A DNA stretch of 64,000 nucleotides from Planctomycetota bacterium (GCA_016745075.1 JADGDD010000003.1:124001-188000); one strand, 5' to 3'; shown: positions 26,790-35,378, numbered from the stretch's first letter. Numbers and translations are program-made. Notes: a model not told the origin generated them from the sequence alone.

Positions 26790-27992
26790 TTATTCATTCA
26801 TCCACGTTGGAATCTCTTCAGTAAATGCTAGTCCAAGATGGCGTTTGAGTAATGCAACGCTTGCATAAATAAGAGGAGTGTCGAGTGCCGCGAGTACGAG
26901 CTTACAAAGATAAATTGCAATAATGACTTCACAGGTTGCAGTGAAACTCATGCCGAAGGCGACGGGTAGAAAAATGCCGTTGACGATGATGGTATCGGCT
27001 AGTTGGCTAATGGCAGTAGAGCCGTTGTTGCGAATCCACATCCAACGGCCTTTGGTAACACGTCGCCAAAAATGGTACAGGGAGACATCAAGAAATTGGG
27101 CGAAAAGATAAGCGAGCATGGAAGCGAATAATAATATACTGGGGCTAGCGAATGTTGCTTCAAACGCTGTTTGCATGCCAGAGGCATCTAATTGATGAAT
27201 AAGTGCGGCGTGAATGGGTGGTGCTGCAAGAATGTCTGCGGGGACTTCGTTAATCTGTAAATTGGTATCGTATGAATAAGCTTTATTATTCAGTAAGACT
27301 TGTCCGCTTGTCGGCATACCGAGTTGCAGGGTTAATGTGAGGCCGCCTTCTGTAGCTTGCACAGGAATAGCGGGGACAATCCAGGTGTGTGCTGGTAAGG
27401 TTTGGGGTAATGGTGTTTGTAGTGTCAGTTGAAAATCAGCGTAGGTATTGTTGGCGGCGGTATTACGTAGCTCAGTGTATGGTAATAACAGTGGTGAAGA
27501 GCCGTTGTTGGTTAGTGCAGCGCAGGTACCATTGGGCAGTAGGCCATTGGCATGCGGCAAAGACATGGTGGAGTCGTTCATAGATGCTTCAGATTGGAGG
27601 CGGGCACCAGCCAGCATATTATTGGAGGCGTCTGCCCAATATCTGTCGGCAGGCGTAACGTTTACGGCAATATGGACCACGCCAAGCATGAGGAGGCTGG
27701 CAAAAAAACCAATTAAGACCATCACATTTGCTCGTTTGTGTCCATACAGTTCTGAGGCTATGTCGGTACATAAAAAAGTAAGCGGGTAGGTCAGTAAACC
27801 GGTGGTGAGGATGACTGGCCCGTATCCACTCAAACTTCCAAAGCCAGTAGGGAGCAGATCTGGAAATAAGGCAAAGAGTTTGGTGCCAATGATATTGGTG
27901 AGCACCATCAGTACAGCAAAGAGCGCAATGAGAATAACGTACACTCGTTGGAAACGGTTACGGAAGAGAAGATGGTTATCTGTAGTGGACAT
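26790..27992 (-). CDS. Queuosine-precursor transporter (YhhQ/DUF165 family) with a large insertion
   Basis: 400 residues where the family has about 220. Residues 1-118 hold the family start (VYVILIALFAVLMVLTNIIG, TYPLTFLCTDIASELYGHKR). Residues ~270-400 hold the second half (LAYLFAQFLDVSLYHFWRR, NNGSTAISQLADTIIVNGIF). Between them lie about 150 residues rich in Thr, Ser, Asn and Leu, predicted by eye as beta-rich and outside the membrane. Family members import queuine or 7-deazaguanine precursors for tRNA modification. The insertion is in frame and the flanks remain well conserved, so the gene looks intact. The start codon ATG 27992 has a weak ribosome site. Confidence 0.87.
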   Translation of the reverse strand: MSTTDNHLLFRNRFQRVYVILIALFAVLMVLTNIIGTKLFALFPDLLPTGFGSLSGYGPVILTTGLLTYPLTFLCTDIASELYGHKRANVMVLIGFFASLLMLGVVHIAVNVTPADRYWADASNNMLAGARLQSEASMNDSTMSLPHANGLLPNGTCAALTNNGSSPLLLPYTELRNTAANNTYADFQLTLQTPLPQTLPAHTWIVPAIPVQATEGGLTLTLQLGMPTSGQVLLNNKAYSYDTNLQINEVPADILAAPPIHAALIHQLDASGMQTAFEATFASPSILLFASMLAYLFAQFLDVSLYHFWRRVTKGRWMWIRNNGSTAISQLADTIIVNGIFLPVAFGMSFTATCEVIIAIYLCKLVLAALDTPLIYASVALLKRHLGLAFTEEIPTWMNE

Positions 27993-28061
27993 TTCTTGAC
28001 CCTAACAACGATCAACTGAGAAGCGATATGTAAATTGATAAGAGATAAATATATCTAGAAG

Positions 28062-28514
28062 CTAGGCATCGCCTGTGTTGTTTGCACTTAAAATGGCAAA
28101 GTCATCTTGGTGTGTAAGAATCCAACGATAAAATGGGGCAATTTGTTCAAAGATAGTCTCATCAAAAGTGTTTTGTAAGAGGTTTAACCATGCATTGATT
28201 TGGACTGGCCAATAGGAAAGAGAGAAACCATGTGCTTGGTAGCTGCGATAAACCCATAGTATAGTTGTAACAAAATCTTGCGGATCGTAGCAGAGTAGAA
28301 TGCTATGGATATATTCTGCATGATTCCGGTGATTGTTTTCCATCATCTCACGGTTATCTGGGCCGATTAAGTGTTCAAGATCATCTCGTTTGCTGAGAGT
28401 GGCGGTAATTTGCTCTGCTAGTAGGTTGCGTTGGGCACCGTATGCATGTGCTGCTGTGGAATCAGCTTGAATGAGGGTAGCAGCATCAGCATGTAATTGT
28501 TCTTGAGACATCAT
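28062..28514 (-). CDS. Orphan helical protein of the B12-sensor operon
   Basis: 150 residues that I do not recognise. It is predominantly helical by eye, with no signal peptide and no transmembrane segment. Its C-terminal half has conserved-looking aromatic positions (TTILWVYRSYQAHGFSLSYW, FYRWILTHQDDF). The start ATG overlaps the stop of the histidine kinase (ATGA), so it is translationally coupled and belongs to the same signalling unit. A globin-like or RsbR-N-like sensor fold, or a phosphotransfer or output partner of the kinase, are possibilities without direct support. It is the last gene of the three-gene operon. Confidence 0.75.
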   Translation of the reverse strand: MMSQEQLHADAATLIQADSTAAHAYGAQRNLLAEQITATLSKRDDLEHLIGPDNREMMENNHRNHAEYIHSILLCYDPQDFVTTILWVYRSYQAHGFSLSYWPVQINAWLNLLQNTFDETIFEQIAPFYRWILTHQDDFAILSANNTGDA

Positions 28515-29635
28515 AGGTGTTTGTCCAATGGTAAATGAATAGTGAAGGTGGTGCCTTGGCCCTGCACGCTACTGACTGATATGAGACCATTATGAGATTC
28601 AATGATTTTGCGAACAATAGCGAGGCCAAGACCCGTAGAAGATTCACCTTCGGTGGGAACAGTACTGGAACGAGTAAAAGGCTCAAAGATATTGGTCAGT
28701 TCATTGTTTGCTATACCTTGGCCTTCATCACGAATAGTAAGGATAGAGGAAGCATCATCATAAGAGAGCGTTATATGAATAGTTGTATTGCGTTTTGAAA
28801 ATTTAATTGCGTTGCCAATAAGGTTTTCCAGAACCTGTTTAAAGCGCATGGTATCAATTCGTATCAGTGTTTCTGCGTCTTGTTTTGAATAGTTTATATC
28901 AATGTCTTTGGTGTGTCCACGCATACGAAGAGCTGGTAAAAATTGTTGAATCAGTTTAGGAAGAGAGCAAGGAACGGGAGTGAGTCGCATCTGTCCAGCA
29001 TCGATACTAGAGAAGTCGAGCAGGTCTTGCATCAGCATCAACATGGAGCTGCATTCTTGTTGGGCAATTGGTAAGAGTTGCTTGCCATTTGGGCCAAGGT
29101 GTTCGGATTCATGATCTAACAATAAGGTGATAATGCTTTGAATGTTGGCAACGGGAGAGCGCATATCGTGGGCTGTAATCCCCAGCAGTTTGTTGCGTTC
29201 ACCAATGATTTGTTCGAGTTTTGCATTTTGTCTAGCGATTTCACGGTTTAAGGTGCCAAGTTGAGAAGTGGTGCGGATAATGGTTGCTTCCATCTTAGAA
29301 TAATCATCTACATTCATTTCACCCCACACAATGATCTTTTCTTCAACATCAAAAAAGAAGCAATTAAATGTTTCGGGCAACAGTGCTGTTGTACAAAAAG
29401 TAAGGCGGCAACTGTTGCCATTTGGAGTACGATGTTCGGTAATGGATTGTTCTGCCGCTGGGCCAAAGAGTATTCTTTGAAATGGTGAACCCTTCAGTGA
29501 TGCATCACCTTCCAGTAACTTTTGAGCAGTGGGGTTGAGTTCAAGAATGGTACCATCTGTTGTGCAGATAATGCAGATACCTTGAGAAGAATGAAAAAGT
29601 TTTTGTCCAAGTGATGTATAGGCAGAGGGCGTCAT
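28511..29635 (-). CDS. Soluble PAS-domain histidine kinase
   Basis: 374 residues, no transmembrane helix. A PAS-like domain at ~15-115 (ICIICTTDGTILELNPTAQK) is followed by a coiled coil around 125-150 (LGTLNREIARQNAKLEQIIG). The HisKA H-box is TAHDMRSPVANIQS with the phospho-acceptor histidine. The HATPase domain has N-box LENLIGNAIKFSK, G1 DEGQGIA, the F-box region IFEPFTRS and G2 STGLGLAIVRKIIESHNG, so it looks catalytically complete. It overlaps the upstream B12-binding gene and the downstream orphan gene by 4 bp each. The tight coupling suggests that the B12 protein is its sensory input. No response regulator is adjacent. Confidence 0.94.
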   Translation of the reverse strand: MTPSAYTSLGQKLFHSSQGICIICTTDGTILELNPTAQKLLEGDASLKGSPFQRILFGPAAEQSITEHRTPNGNSCRLTFCTTALLPETFNCFFFDVEEKIIVWGEMNVDDYSKMEATIIRTTSQLGTLNREIARQNAKLEQIIGERNKLLGITAHDMRSPVANIQSIITLLLDHESEHLGPNGKQLLPIAQQECSSMLMLMQDLLDFSSIDAGQMRLTPVPCSLPKLIQQFLPALRMRGHTKDIDINYSKQDAETLIRIDTMRFKQVLENLIGNAIKFSKRNTTIHITLSYDDASSILTIRDEGQGIANNELTNIFEPFTRSSTVPTEGESSTGLGLAIVRKIIESHNGLISVSSVQGQGTTFTIHLPLDKHL

Positions 29636-30276
29636 GCAGGCCTTTGGTGTAGGTGGTTGTACAAACTAGGAACGGTGGGCAAATAATGTGTTGATGTAAA
29701 ATCATTATTTTTTTCCCAAAGGGCTGCGTCTAAACCTTGGCCGCCAACTAACACGTGTACGCTTGGCATTCGGTGGCGGATGAGTGCAAGCAGATCGTAT
29801 AATTCAACAATTCGAGAACGAATGGTCATTGATAGGATCAGTGTTTCAGGACGATGTTGTTCAAGACCTGCGAGTATATCTTTGGCAGGGCTGCCGGCTC
29901 CAAGGAAGAGCGTGTCCCATCCCCAGTTGGTCATATTATCGGCGACAATACGTGCGCCTAATTGGTGGTACTCGCTGGCGACACAGGCGACCATAGCGGT
30001 GCGGTTGATTCTGGGTTGGCGAAAGAGGTCTTGGCAGAGCAAGGAAAGGCACGTTTCAGTAATGGCAGTAGCAATGTGTTCGCTTGCAACAGAAATACAA
30101 TTATTCTCCCACAGGTAACCAACTTCATAGAGCGAACGGGTGATGACATCTTCGTAGATACGTAAGAGTGGAGTCTCATCAGAAATCAAAGAAAGAATAA
30201 CATCTTTGCAAGAAGAGTCATTTCCTCCAAGTAGACTGGCAAGATAGCTGCGGTAGAGATCTTCGGTGATTGGCAT
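29632..30276 (-). CDS. Stand-alone cobalamin-binding sensor (CarH/AerR-like)
   Basis: 214 residues, cytoplasmic. Residues ~10-90 are a four-helix B12-binding cap domain containing an exact W-x9-EH motif (W then ENNCISVAS then EH), the hallmark of light-sensing CarH/LitR caps that cover the upper face of adenosylcobalamin. Residues ~95-205 are a Rossmann-like B12-binding domain with E-x-H-x-x-G (EYHQLG, lower-ligand His) and VLVGGQG. There is no MerR DNA-binding domain, so output must go through a partner; the overlapping histidine kinase is the obvious one. Related to corrinoid methyltransferase carriers, but no methyltransferase is near. First gene of its operon, with its own good promoter. 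Confidence 0.9.
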   Translation of the reverse strand: MPITEDLYRSYLASLLGGNDSSCKDVILSLISDETPLLRIYEDVITRSLYEVGYLWENNCISVASEHIATAITETCLSLLCQDLFRQPRINRTAMVACVASEYHQLGARIVADNMTNWGWDTLFLGAGSPAKDILAGLEQHRPETLILSMTIRSRIVELYDLLALIRHRMPSVHVLVGGQGLDAALWEKNNDFTSTHYLPTVPSLYNHLHQRPA

Positions 30277-30324
30277 GCCACTGGTTCCAAGTTGTTACGT
30301 ATTCGTGAGAAACATACTCTTTGT

Positions 30325-30353
30325 AGTATACTCGGTAAGGCGACGGCTGTAAA
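30325..30353 (-). promoter_or_regulatory. Sigma70-type promoter of the B12-sensor/kinase operon
   Basis: Minus-strand TTTACA (30348-30353), 17-nt spacer, TATACT (30325-30330): 5 of 6 matches at each box. It lies in the 82-bp gap after the AhpD-like gene and about 50 nt before the ATG at 30276, so the operon has its own start of transcription. Confidence 0.75.
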
Positions 30354-30358
30354 GCTAC

Positions 30359-30880
30359 TTAATCATCTATTTGTAGGTTAAGGGCTATGATGATTTTATT
30401 GTAGCCAGTGTACATTTCCATGACTGTAAGAATTTCCAAGATGTCTTGTTCTGTATACCCGAGCTCTTTGAGCTGGGTAAAATGATTATCAGTCAATTGC
30501 TCTGGTGTTTTGGTGGCAATTGCTACAAAGCTAAGGGTTGCCTCTAGCTGTGGGTCAGCAACGTGTCCAGATTCGATGTCGGTAATTTCTTCAGTAGAGA
30601 AGTGGAGTTGTGCTAAGTTTGCCTTGTGAATATGCAGGCAAAAATGACAGCCATTTACAAAAGAAACACGAGTGGCAATCGCTTCTTTTGTTTCTATCGG
30701 TAGTGCACCTTGTCCTAAAATGTTTTTGGTTCGGTTCCAATTGGCTTGTAGAATATGTGGATAACCAGCAAATGCTCGATAGGCAGCAGGCACTGTTCCA
30801 GCTTTTTCCGTGATCTCAGAAAAAATCTCATTGATGTGTGGATCTGAGGATGGGGACGTAACAAGTGGTAGGCGGGACAT
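30359..30880 (-). CDS. AhpD/carboxymuconolactone decarboxylase-like protein
   Basis: 173 residues from ATG 30880 (AAAGGA 6 nt upstream; the frame extends further without support). Helical AhpD-like fold with the redox signature VNGCHFCLHIH (CxxC followed by His), preceded by the conserved glutamate of ETKEAIATRVS. Such proteins act as alkylhydroperoxidase-type or peroxidase-linked antioxidants. The decarboxylase branch normally lacks the CxxC, so a thiol-redox role is favoured. Cytoplasmic. No operon partner is obvious, because the following genes have their own promoter. Confidence 0.88.
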   Translation of the reverse strand: MSRLPLVTSPSSDPHINEIFSEITEKAGTVPAAYRAFAGYPHILQANWNRTKNILGQGALPIETKEAIATRVSFVNGCHFCLHIHKANLAQLHFSTEEITDIESGHVADPQLEATLSFVAIATKTPEQLTDNHFTQLKELGYTEQDILEILTVMEMYTGYNKIIIALNLQIDD

Positions 30881-30993
30881 AAGGTTTCCTTTATGAGGCA
30901 GTGTATGTTCTGTGATGAATGGGTGCAAGAATATGAAAATTATAAAAGATGGTTCTTCCTTGAGCAGCCCAGACTGTGCTCACACTCATATGT

Positions 30994-31986
30994 ATGAACA
31001 GCTATCGTACTGAATTGACTCTACAGCCGTACCCCTTTCGCCTAGATTATGAGGATGAAGTACTCTGTTTGGGTTCGTGTTTTGCCGAGCATTTGGCAGA
31101 GCGTTTGTTGGCGGCAAAATTTATTGTTGCACCAACTGCTGTTGGTTCTGTGTATAATCCATTGGTGATAGCAGAGACCCTTCAACGTTTGTTGACGGGG
31201 AAACACTTTACGGAAGAGGATATGTTTGAACACAATGGTCTGTGGCAAAGTTTTGCTCATCATGGTTGTTTTGCTCGATGTGACCAACACGAGGCTGTAC
31301 AAGCAATGAATGATGCTTTGGATGCGGCGGTTATGGCGCTCAAAAAATGTTCACTTGTTATTCTGACCTTTGGTACTGCGTGGGTGTATTTTCATAATGA
31401 GCAGCCGGTTGCAAATTGCCATAAGGTGCCAGAAAAACAGTTTGTACGAAAATGTATCTCTGAACAGGATCTCAGAGCAGCAATGGATGCGGCATTAACA
31501 GCAATCCATGCCTGTAATCCACAATGTCAGGTTCTTATGAGTGTAAGTCCTGTTCGCCATTTGCGCGACGGCTTGGTTCAGAATCAACGCAGCAAGGCGC
31601 GGCTTATTGAAATGACGCAGGCTTTGTGCGAGATACACCCTTTTTGTTCATATTTTCCTGCTTATGAAATTATGATGGATGATTTGCGGGATTATCGTTT
31701 TTATGCAGATGATGCCTGCCATCCTAGTTCGCTTGCAGTGGACCACATTTGGCAGCAATTTATGATGGCTACAATGGATAATGCGACGCAGCAACAACTC
31801 CATATATTTCAGAAATTTCGTAAGAGTGTGGAACATCGCCCACTCAATCCAGATACTGCGGCACACCACACTTTTAGAAAAAAATTACAAGAAGAACTTG
31901 TAAACAACCAAACAGCTTTTCCGAAAAGTGATTGGAGCTTTGAGGCTAAACAGCTGTTTGATGAAGGTGATCAACCTGCCTGCTAA
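30994..31986 (+). CDS. GSCFA-domain protein
   Basis: 330 residues from ATG 30994; no good ribosome site is visible and an in-frame GTG 18 nt upstream is the alternative. The N-terminus holds the name-giving motif LGSCFAEHLAERL, followed by PTAVGSVYNPL and LTFGTAWVY, all typical of the GSCFA family. ADDACHPSSLAVDHIW in the second half supplies the Asp/His pair expected of SGNH/GDSL-like hydrolases. The family's substrate is not known. It is a single plus-strand gene followed by a hairpin that may end its transcript. Confidence 0.88.
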   Translation: MNSYRTELTLQPYPFRLDYEDEVLCLGSCFAEHLAERLLAAKFIVAPTAVGSVYNPLVIAETLQRLLTGKHFTEEDMFEHNGLWQSFAHHGCFARCDQHEAVQAMNDALDAAVMALKKCSLVILTFGTAWVYFHNEQPVANCHKVPEKQFVRKCISEQDLRAAMDAALTAIHACNPQCQVLMSVSPVRHLRDGLVQNQRSKARLIEMTQALCEIHPFCSYFPAYEIMMDDLRDYRFYADDACHPSSLAVDHIWQQFMMATMDNATQQQLHIFQKFRKSVEHRPLNPDTAAHHTFRKKLQEELVNNQTAFPKSDWSFEAKQLFDEGDQPAC

Positions 31987-32102
31987 TGTTTAGTTAAGTT
32001 TTATTATATCAAGACTTAGGATGCTTCAGCTCTGAAAACCAGTGGTTCACCCACTTTTGTTTAGCATATTTTTTTAGCAGTTGACTGGTAATACCAGATT
32101 GA

Positions 32103-32136
32103 AACGGTGTCTAACAGAGACCGTTATTCAGTTTTT
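32103..32136 (+). terminator. Probable terminator after the GSCFA gene
   Basis: A 10-bp stem with one mismatch (AACGGTGTCT against AGAGACCGTT, 32103-32125, 3-nt loop) followed by ATTCAGTTTTT. It lies ~115 bp after the stop at 31986 and ~90 bp before the next start. TTGTAC at 32135-32140 just after it could begin a weak promoter for the surface protein. Confidence 0.5.
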
Positions 32137-32225
32137 GTACAATACCTTGTGCCTTGCTTCTATGGAAAAATTGTGGGGTGATTGTGCGAAATTGTATGAA
32201 TCGGGACATGCGAAGGGACACAAAG

Positions 32226-34016
32226 ATGAATAGCATTGTACAGTCATGGTGGGCTACCTGTTTGATAGTATCGTTTTGCTTGTTGTTGCAGGTGCGCGTA
32301 TATGGAGCAAGTTCTACACAAACTATTTATATAGACTATGGGTCATCCAGTAGTCAAACCTCCGCAACAGGGTGGAATAATTCAACGGGAACCAATTGGA
32401 ATAACGGAGCCTTTTTTGAACGTATTGCAGAGGTCGTTGATTCAACAGGAGCGGTAACAGGTGTAAGTGTTTATGATACTGGTTGGGTGGGGTATCAAAC
32501 AACCACAAGTAACGGAACCGGCTATCCAGATTCAGCAGGTAATGATTCAATTTATGACGATACGGCAGGTGGAGGTACTATTAAACTGGCTGGTTTAATC
32601 AATACAAACACTTATGATTTTATCTTTTATGGTTCAGAGGATTCAGCTGGACGCGAAACATCCTATACGATTGGGGGTAGTAGTGTTACCCTCATCAATA
32701 CAAATAATGTGAATAATACAGTTACTCTAACTGGAATTTCTCCAAGTGGGGGAGTTATAGAAATTGAAGTGAAGCGTTCCGGTTCAAGCAGTCGTGGTTT
32801 CATTAATGTGTTGGAAATAACAGGGCATGGGACATTTGGCGGAGATGTAACTCCACCCAATCCACCAAACGTATTACCAAGTAGTTTTACTTCTACCTAT
32901 GATCGAACACCAACCTGGACATGGACAAGTGGTGGAGGTGACGGGAACGGTACATTTCGTTATAAGTTAGACAGTAGTGACTTAACTGTTGGTGCTACAG
33001 AAACAACGAGTTTGAGTTATACTCCAGCAAGCAGCCTTTCTCTACAAGCTCATAAGCTTTACGTGCAAGAACGAGACGATGCCGGTAATTGGTCAACCAG
33101 TACCGTTTCAGAGTATTTTGTTCAAGCAAGTTCAGCACCACAATTGGTATGGACACCCACAACAGCAGCCGTTGATGTTGCTATTGATAGCACTATCACG
33201 ATTGATTTTGATCAGGCTATTCGTAATGCCAATGGCACGGATATTACAAATAGCAATCTTGTAAATATATTATTATTGAAAATAGGGTCTACAGATGTTT
33301 CATTCACGGCAATCATTAATACAGGAAAAAATAAAATTACAATAACACCTAATGCAGACCTTGCTTATAATACATTATATACGGTGTATTGTATGCCAAT
33401 AGAAAATACAAATGGCGATGAAACGAATACAGAGAGCACAACTTTGACGACCGTATCGGCACCAGTAACGACCTTTGATGTTACTCTACCAAGTGGCATT
33501 TCTCTCTTCGGCTATGCTGGTGTAAGTGCAGCAAATGCGCAAACCGTTTTTCAGAGCGCAATTGATGCGCAAAAATTAAAATACGTTCGTACTATTGACT
33601 CAGCGACTGGTTTGACAAAGGCATTGTTTTATAATGTGTCGTTAGCGGCGTGGGTAAATGAAATTGGTAATCTTGAATCAGGACAGGGATACATAGTTGA
33701 AACGACCAGCGCAACAACCTTAACTATTTCTGGTACAAAATTGACCACCTCGGTATCACAGAATTTACCCAGCACATATTCACTTATTGGGTACACAGCA
33801 ACAGCTGCTCAAGATGCGGCAACGGCCTTTGATGCGCTTATACAAAGTGGTAAATTGGACCTTATTCGTTGGATAGATCCAAGTACAGGCACGACCAAAG
33901 AACTGTACTACCGCACCTCTTCAGCAGGATGGGTGAATGAGATTGGCAATGTAACAGTAGATCAAGCTTACATTGTTAAATTAAATGCAGCACATTCAGG
34001 ATTCCAGTTTCCATAA
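32226..34016 (+). CDS. Exported multi-domain surface protein (Ig-like domains, C-terminal repeat pair)
   Basis: 596 residues from ATG 32226. The signal peptide is hydrophobic (ATCLIVSFCLLLQVRVYG). Residues ~30-195 look like a Thr/Ser/Gly-rich jelly-roll-type domain (IYIDYGSSSSQTSATGW). Residues ~205-300 form an Ig-like/fibronectin-like module (RTPTWTWTSGGGDGNGTFRYK). Residues ~300-415 form a Big_5/SbsA-type Ig module (VDVAIDSTITIDFDQAIRNA). The C-terminus holds two ~85-residue repeats sharing SLFGYAG/SLIGYTA, AWVNEIGNLESGQGYIV and GWVNEIGNVTVDQAYIV. No enzyme motif or sorting signal was seen. Probably an adhesin or cell-surface protein. The ECF sigma gene follows after 13 bp, an unusual pairing. 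Confidence 0.82.
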   Translation: MNSIVQSWWATCLIVSFCLLLQVRVYGASSTQTIYIDYGSSSSQTSATGWNNSTGTNWNNGAFFERIAEVVDSTGAVTGVSVYDTGWVGYQTTTSNGTGYPDSAGNDSIYDDTAGGGTIKLAGLINTNTYDFIFYGSEDSAGRETSYTIGGSSVTLINTNNVNNTVTLTGISPSGGVIEIEVKRSGSSSRGFINVLEITGHGTFGGDVTPPNPPNVLPSSFTSTYDRTPTWTWTSGGGDGNGTFRYKLDSSDLTVGATETTSLSYTPASSLSLQAHKLYVQERDDAGNWSTSTVSEYFVQASSAPQLVWTPTTAAVDVAIDSTITIDFDQAIRNANGTDITNSNLVNILLLKIGSTDVSFTAIINTGKNKITITPNADLAYNTLYTVYCMPIENTNGDETNTESTTLTTVSAPVTTFDVTLPSGISLFGYAGVSAANAQTVFQSAIDAQKLKYVRTIDSATGLTKALFYNVSLAAWVNEIGNLESGQGYIVETTSATTLTISGTKLTTSVSQNLPSTYSLIGYTATAAQDAATAFDALIQSGKLDLIRWIDPSTGTTKELYYRTSSAGWVNEIGNVTVDQAYIVKLNAAHSGFQFP

Positions 34017-34029
34017 ATGAGGAAGGGAT

Positions 34030-34629
34030 ATGATGGTTTGTGGGGTACACATGACAGGTTTTGATATTTTGGCAATTTTGCGTATGGATGATGATGAGAC
34101 TTGGAAGCATGCGATGGATAAGTTACTGCCAAGCATTGTACAGCACGCCTTCGGAGTCGTTGGTAATATTCATGATGCAGAAGATGTTGCACAGATGAGT
34201 CTTATGGATTTGCGTGCAGGCGCATCAAAAGTTGAGGATAAACAGTTCTGTACAGAGAGAGATATCTATTCATGGGTGCGAATCATTATTCGTAATAGAG
34301 CCATGAAGCTTTTGCGTACAACACAGGCACAAAAAAAACGAGATAAAAAACATGGGCATGTTGTTCATACCTTTTCAAAAATAGACCGTTCTGGAGATGA
34401 TGTTCTTATAGAAAAAGAAATGCAACAAGTTGTGCAAGACAGTTTGGAGTTATTGCAAGAGCAATATGCTACGCCTTTGAAATTGCGATATTTTGAAGAG
34501 CATTCTTTTGAAGAAATCGCGCGCCGCTTAAACTGTACTGTAGGTGTTGCGCGCTGTCGTGTAAAACGTGCCTTGCCGCGTTTGGAGAAACAGCTTAAAC
34601 GACTTGGCATGTCTCATTGTATACGGTAA
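34030..34629 (+). CDS. ECF-type RNA polymerase sigma factor
   Basis: 199 residues. Region 2 includes FGVVGNIHDAEDVAQMSLMD and YSWVRIIIRNRAMKLLR. Region 4 has TPLKLRYFEEHSFEEIARRL and the helix-turn-helix end CRVKRALPRLEKQLKRLG. AGGAAGGGA precedes ATG 34030. It directs RNA polymerase to a small regulon. No anti-sigma factor is adjacent, and the gene sits 13 bp behind an exported surface protein, which suggests co-expression or sensing of that protein's export. An ATG 3 nt downstream is an equal start choice. Confidence 0.9.
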   Translation: MMVCGVHMTGFDILAILRMDDDETWKHAMDKLLPSIVQHAFGVVGNIHDAEDVAQMSLMDLRAGASKVEDKQFCTERDIYSWVRIIIRNRAMKLLRTTQAQKKRDKKHGHVVHTFSKIDRSGDDVLIEKEMQQVVQDSLELLQEQYATPLKLRYFEEHSFEEIARRLNCTVGVARCRVKRALPRLEKQLKRLGMSHCIR

Positions 34630-34706
34630 GACTGTTGTGCAGAGAGGTTTCTGAGAGTCCAAACTGGTGTTTTATTGTTTGTTTTGAGAGCGGTAAACGC
34701 TTGGGC

Positions 34707-34979
34707 TTATTCCACATTGTTGAGCGATGACTTCAGGTTTGTCAGTCGTATCGCGTAGTAGGTTTTGTGCGAGAATAAAAGTGCGCCATCGAATGGAGCG
34801 TGGTATTCGGTGTCTTGAAGTTGATGTCTCAGAGCAAAATATAATTTCCAGTGTGGATAACGAGTATTAGCAATGCTTCGTATGGCTGTCATATATGCAG
34901 CAGAGTCCGATGGTGGTAGGTAGCTAATAATACGTTTTGTCTCACTAGCACTGTAGCACAACAATGGCTGAACGAGCAT
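34707..34979 (-). CDS. Small hypothetical protein, doubtful
   Basis: A 90-codon frame with no recognised domain. Composition is protein-like (SDSAAYMTAIRSIANTRYPH), with no signal peptide. No ribosome site is evident before ATG 34979. It fills the gap between the convergent sigma gene and the thioesterase gene, in the same direction as the latter and about 40 bp downstream of it. It may be real, a remnant or chance. Confidence 0.35.
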   Translation of the reverse strand: MLVQPLLCYSASETKRIISYLPPSDSAAYMTAIRSIANTRYPHWKLYFALRHQLQDTEYHAPFDGALLFSHKTYYAIRLTNLKSSLNNVE

Positions 34980-35018
34980 TTTACATGTTATGGGTGTTCA
35001 TGTATTCATGAATCGTTT

Positions 35019-35378
35019 TTATTGTTGTTTAATGGGTGTTTTGTTGCCCTGATCATCAACATGAACAAAGGTAACACTGGTGCTGAAAATAGCTTCTTCT
35101 TGACCAGTGGTAATGTCGTCAGAGTAAACGGTTGTTTGGTAACTGACCGATGTGTTGCCCAGTTTGCTTCGATGAATATCAAAACGAAGAATAGCGCCTT
35201 GGCGTACACTTTTATGAAACTCAACGTTATCCAAACCAATAGTTACAAATATTTTTCCTGGAAAATCAAGACTTGCTGCAATCCATGATTGTTCATCAAC
35301 CCATTTCAGCAATGTGCCACCAAATAGAAACCCATAATGATTAAGGTGCTCAGGGCGAACCAGACGATGACTATTCAT
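35019..35378 (-). CDS. Hotdog-fold acyl-CoA thioesterase (YciA/ACOT type)
   Basis: 119 residues. A single hotdog domain with the family start RPEHLNHYGFLFGGTLLKWVDE, in which NHYGFLFGG is the position of the catalytic Asn/Asp region, then DNVEFHKSVRQGAILRFD and SVTFVHVDDQGN. It hydrolyses acyl-CoA to free acid and CoA. The chain-length preference cannot be read from the sequence. Cytoplasmic. It is encoded 48 bp after purL in the same direction. Confidence 0.9.
   Translation of the reverse strand: MNSHRLVRPEHLNHYGFLFGGTLLKWVDEQSWIAASLDFPGKIFVTIGLDNVEFHKSVRQGAILRFDIHRSKLGNTSVSYQTTVYSDDITTGQEEAIFSTSVTFVHVDDQGNKTPIKQQ

Noticed and set aside
29632..30276. Corrinoid methyltransferase carrier protein
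   Set aside because: The W-x9-EH cap motif and the overlapping histidine kinase fit a sensor better; no methyltransferase or activase gene is nearby.
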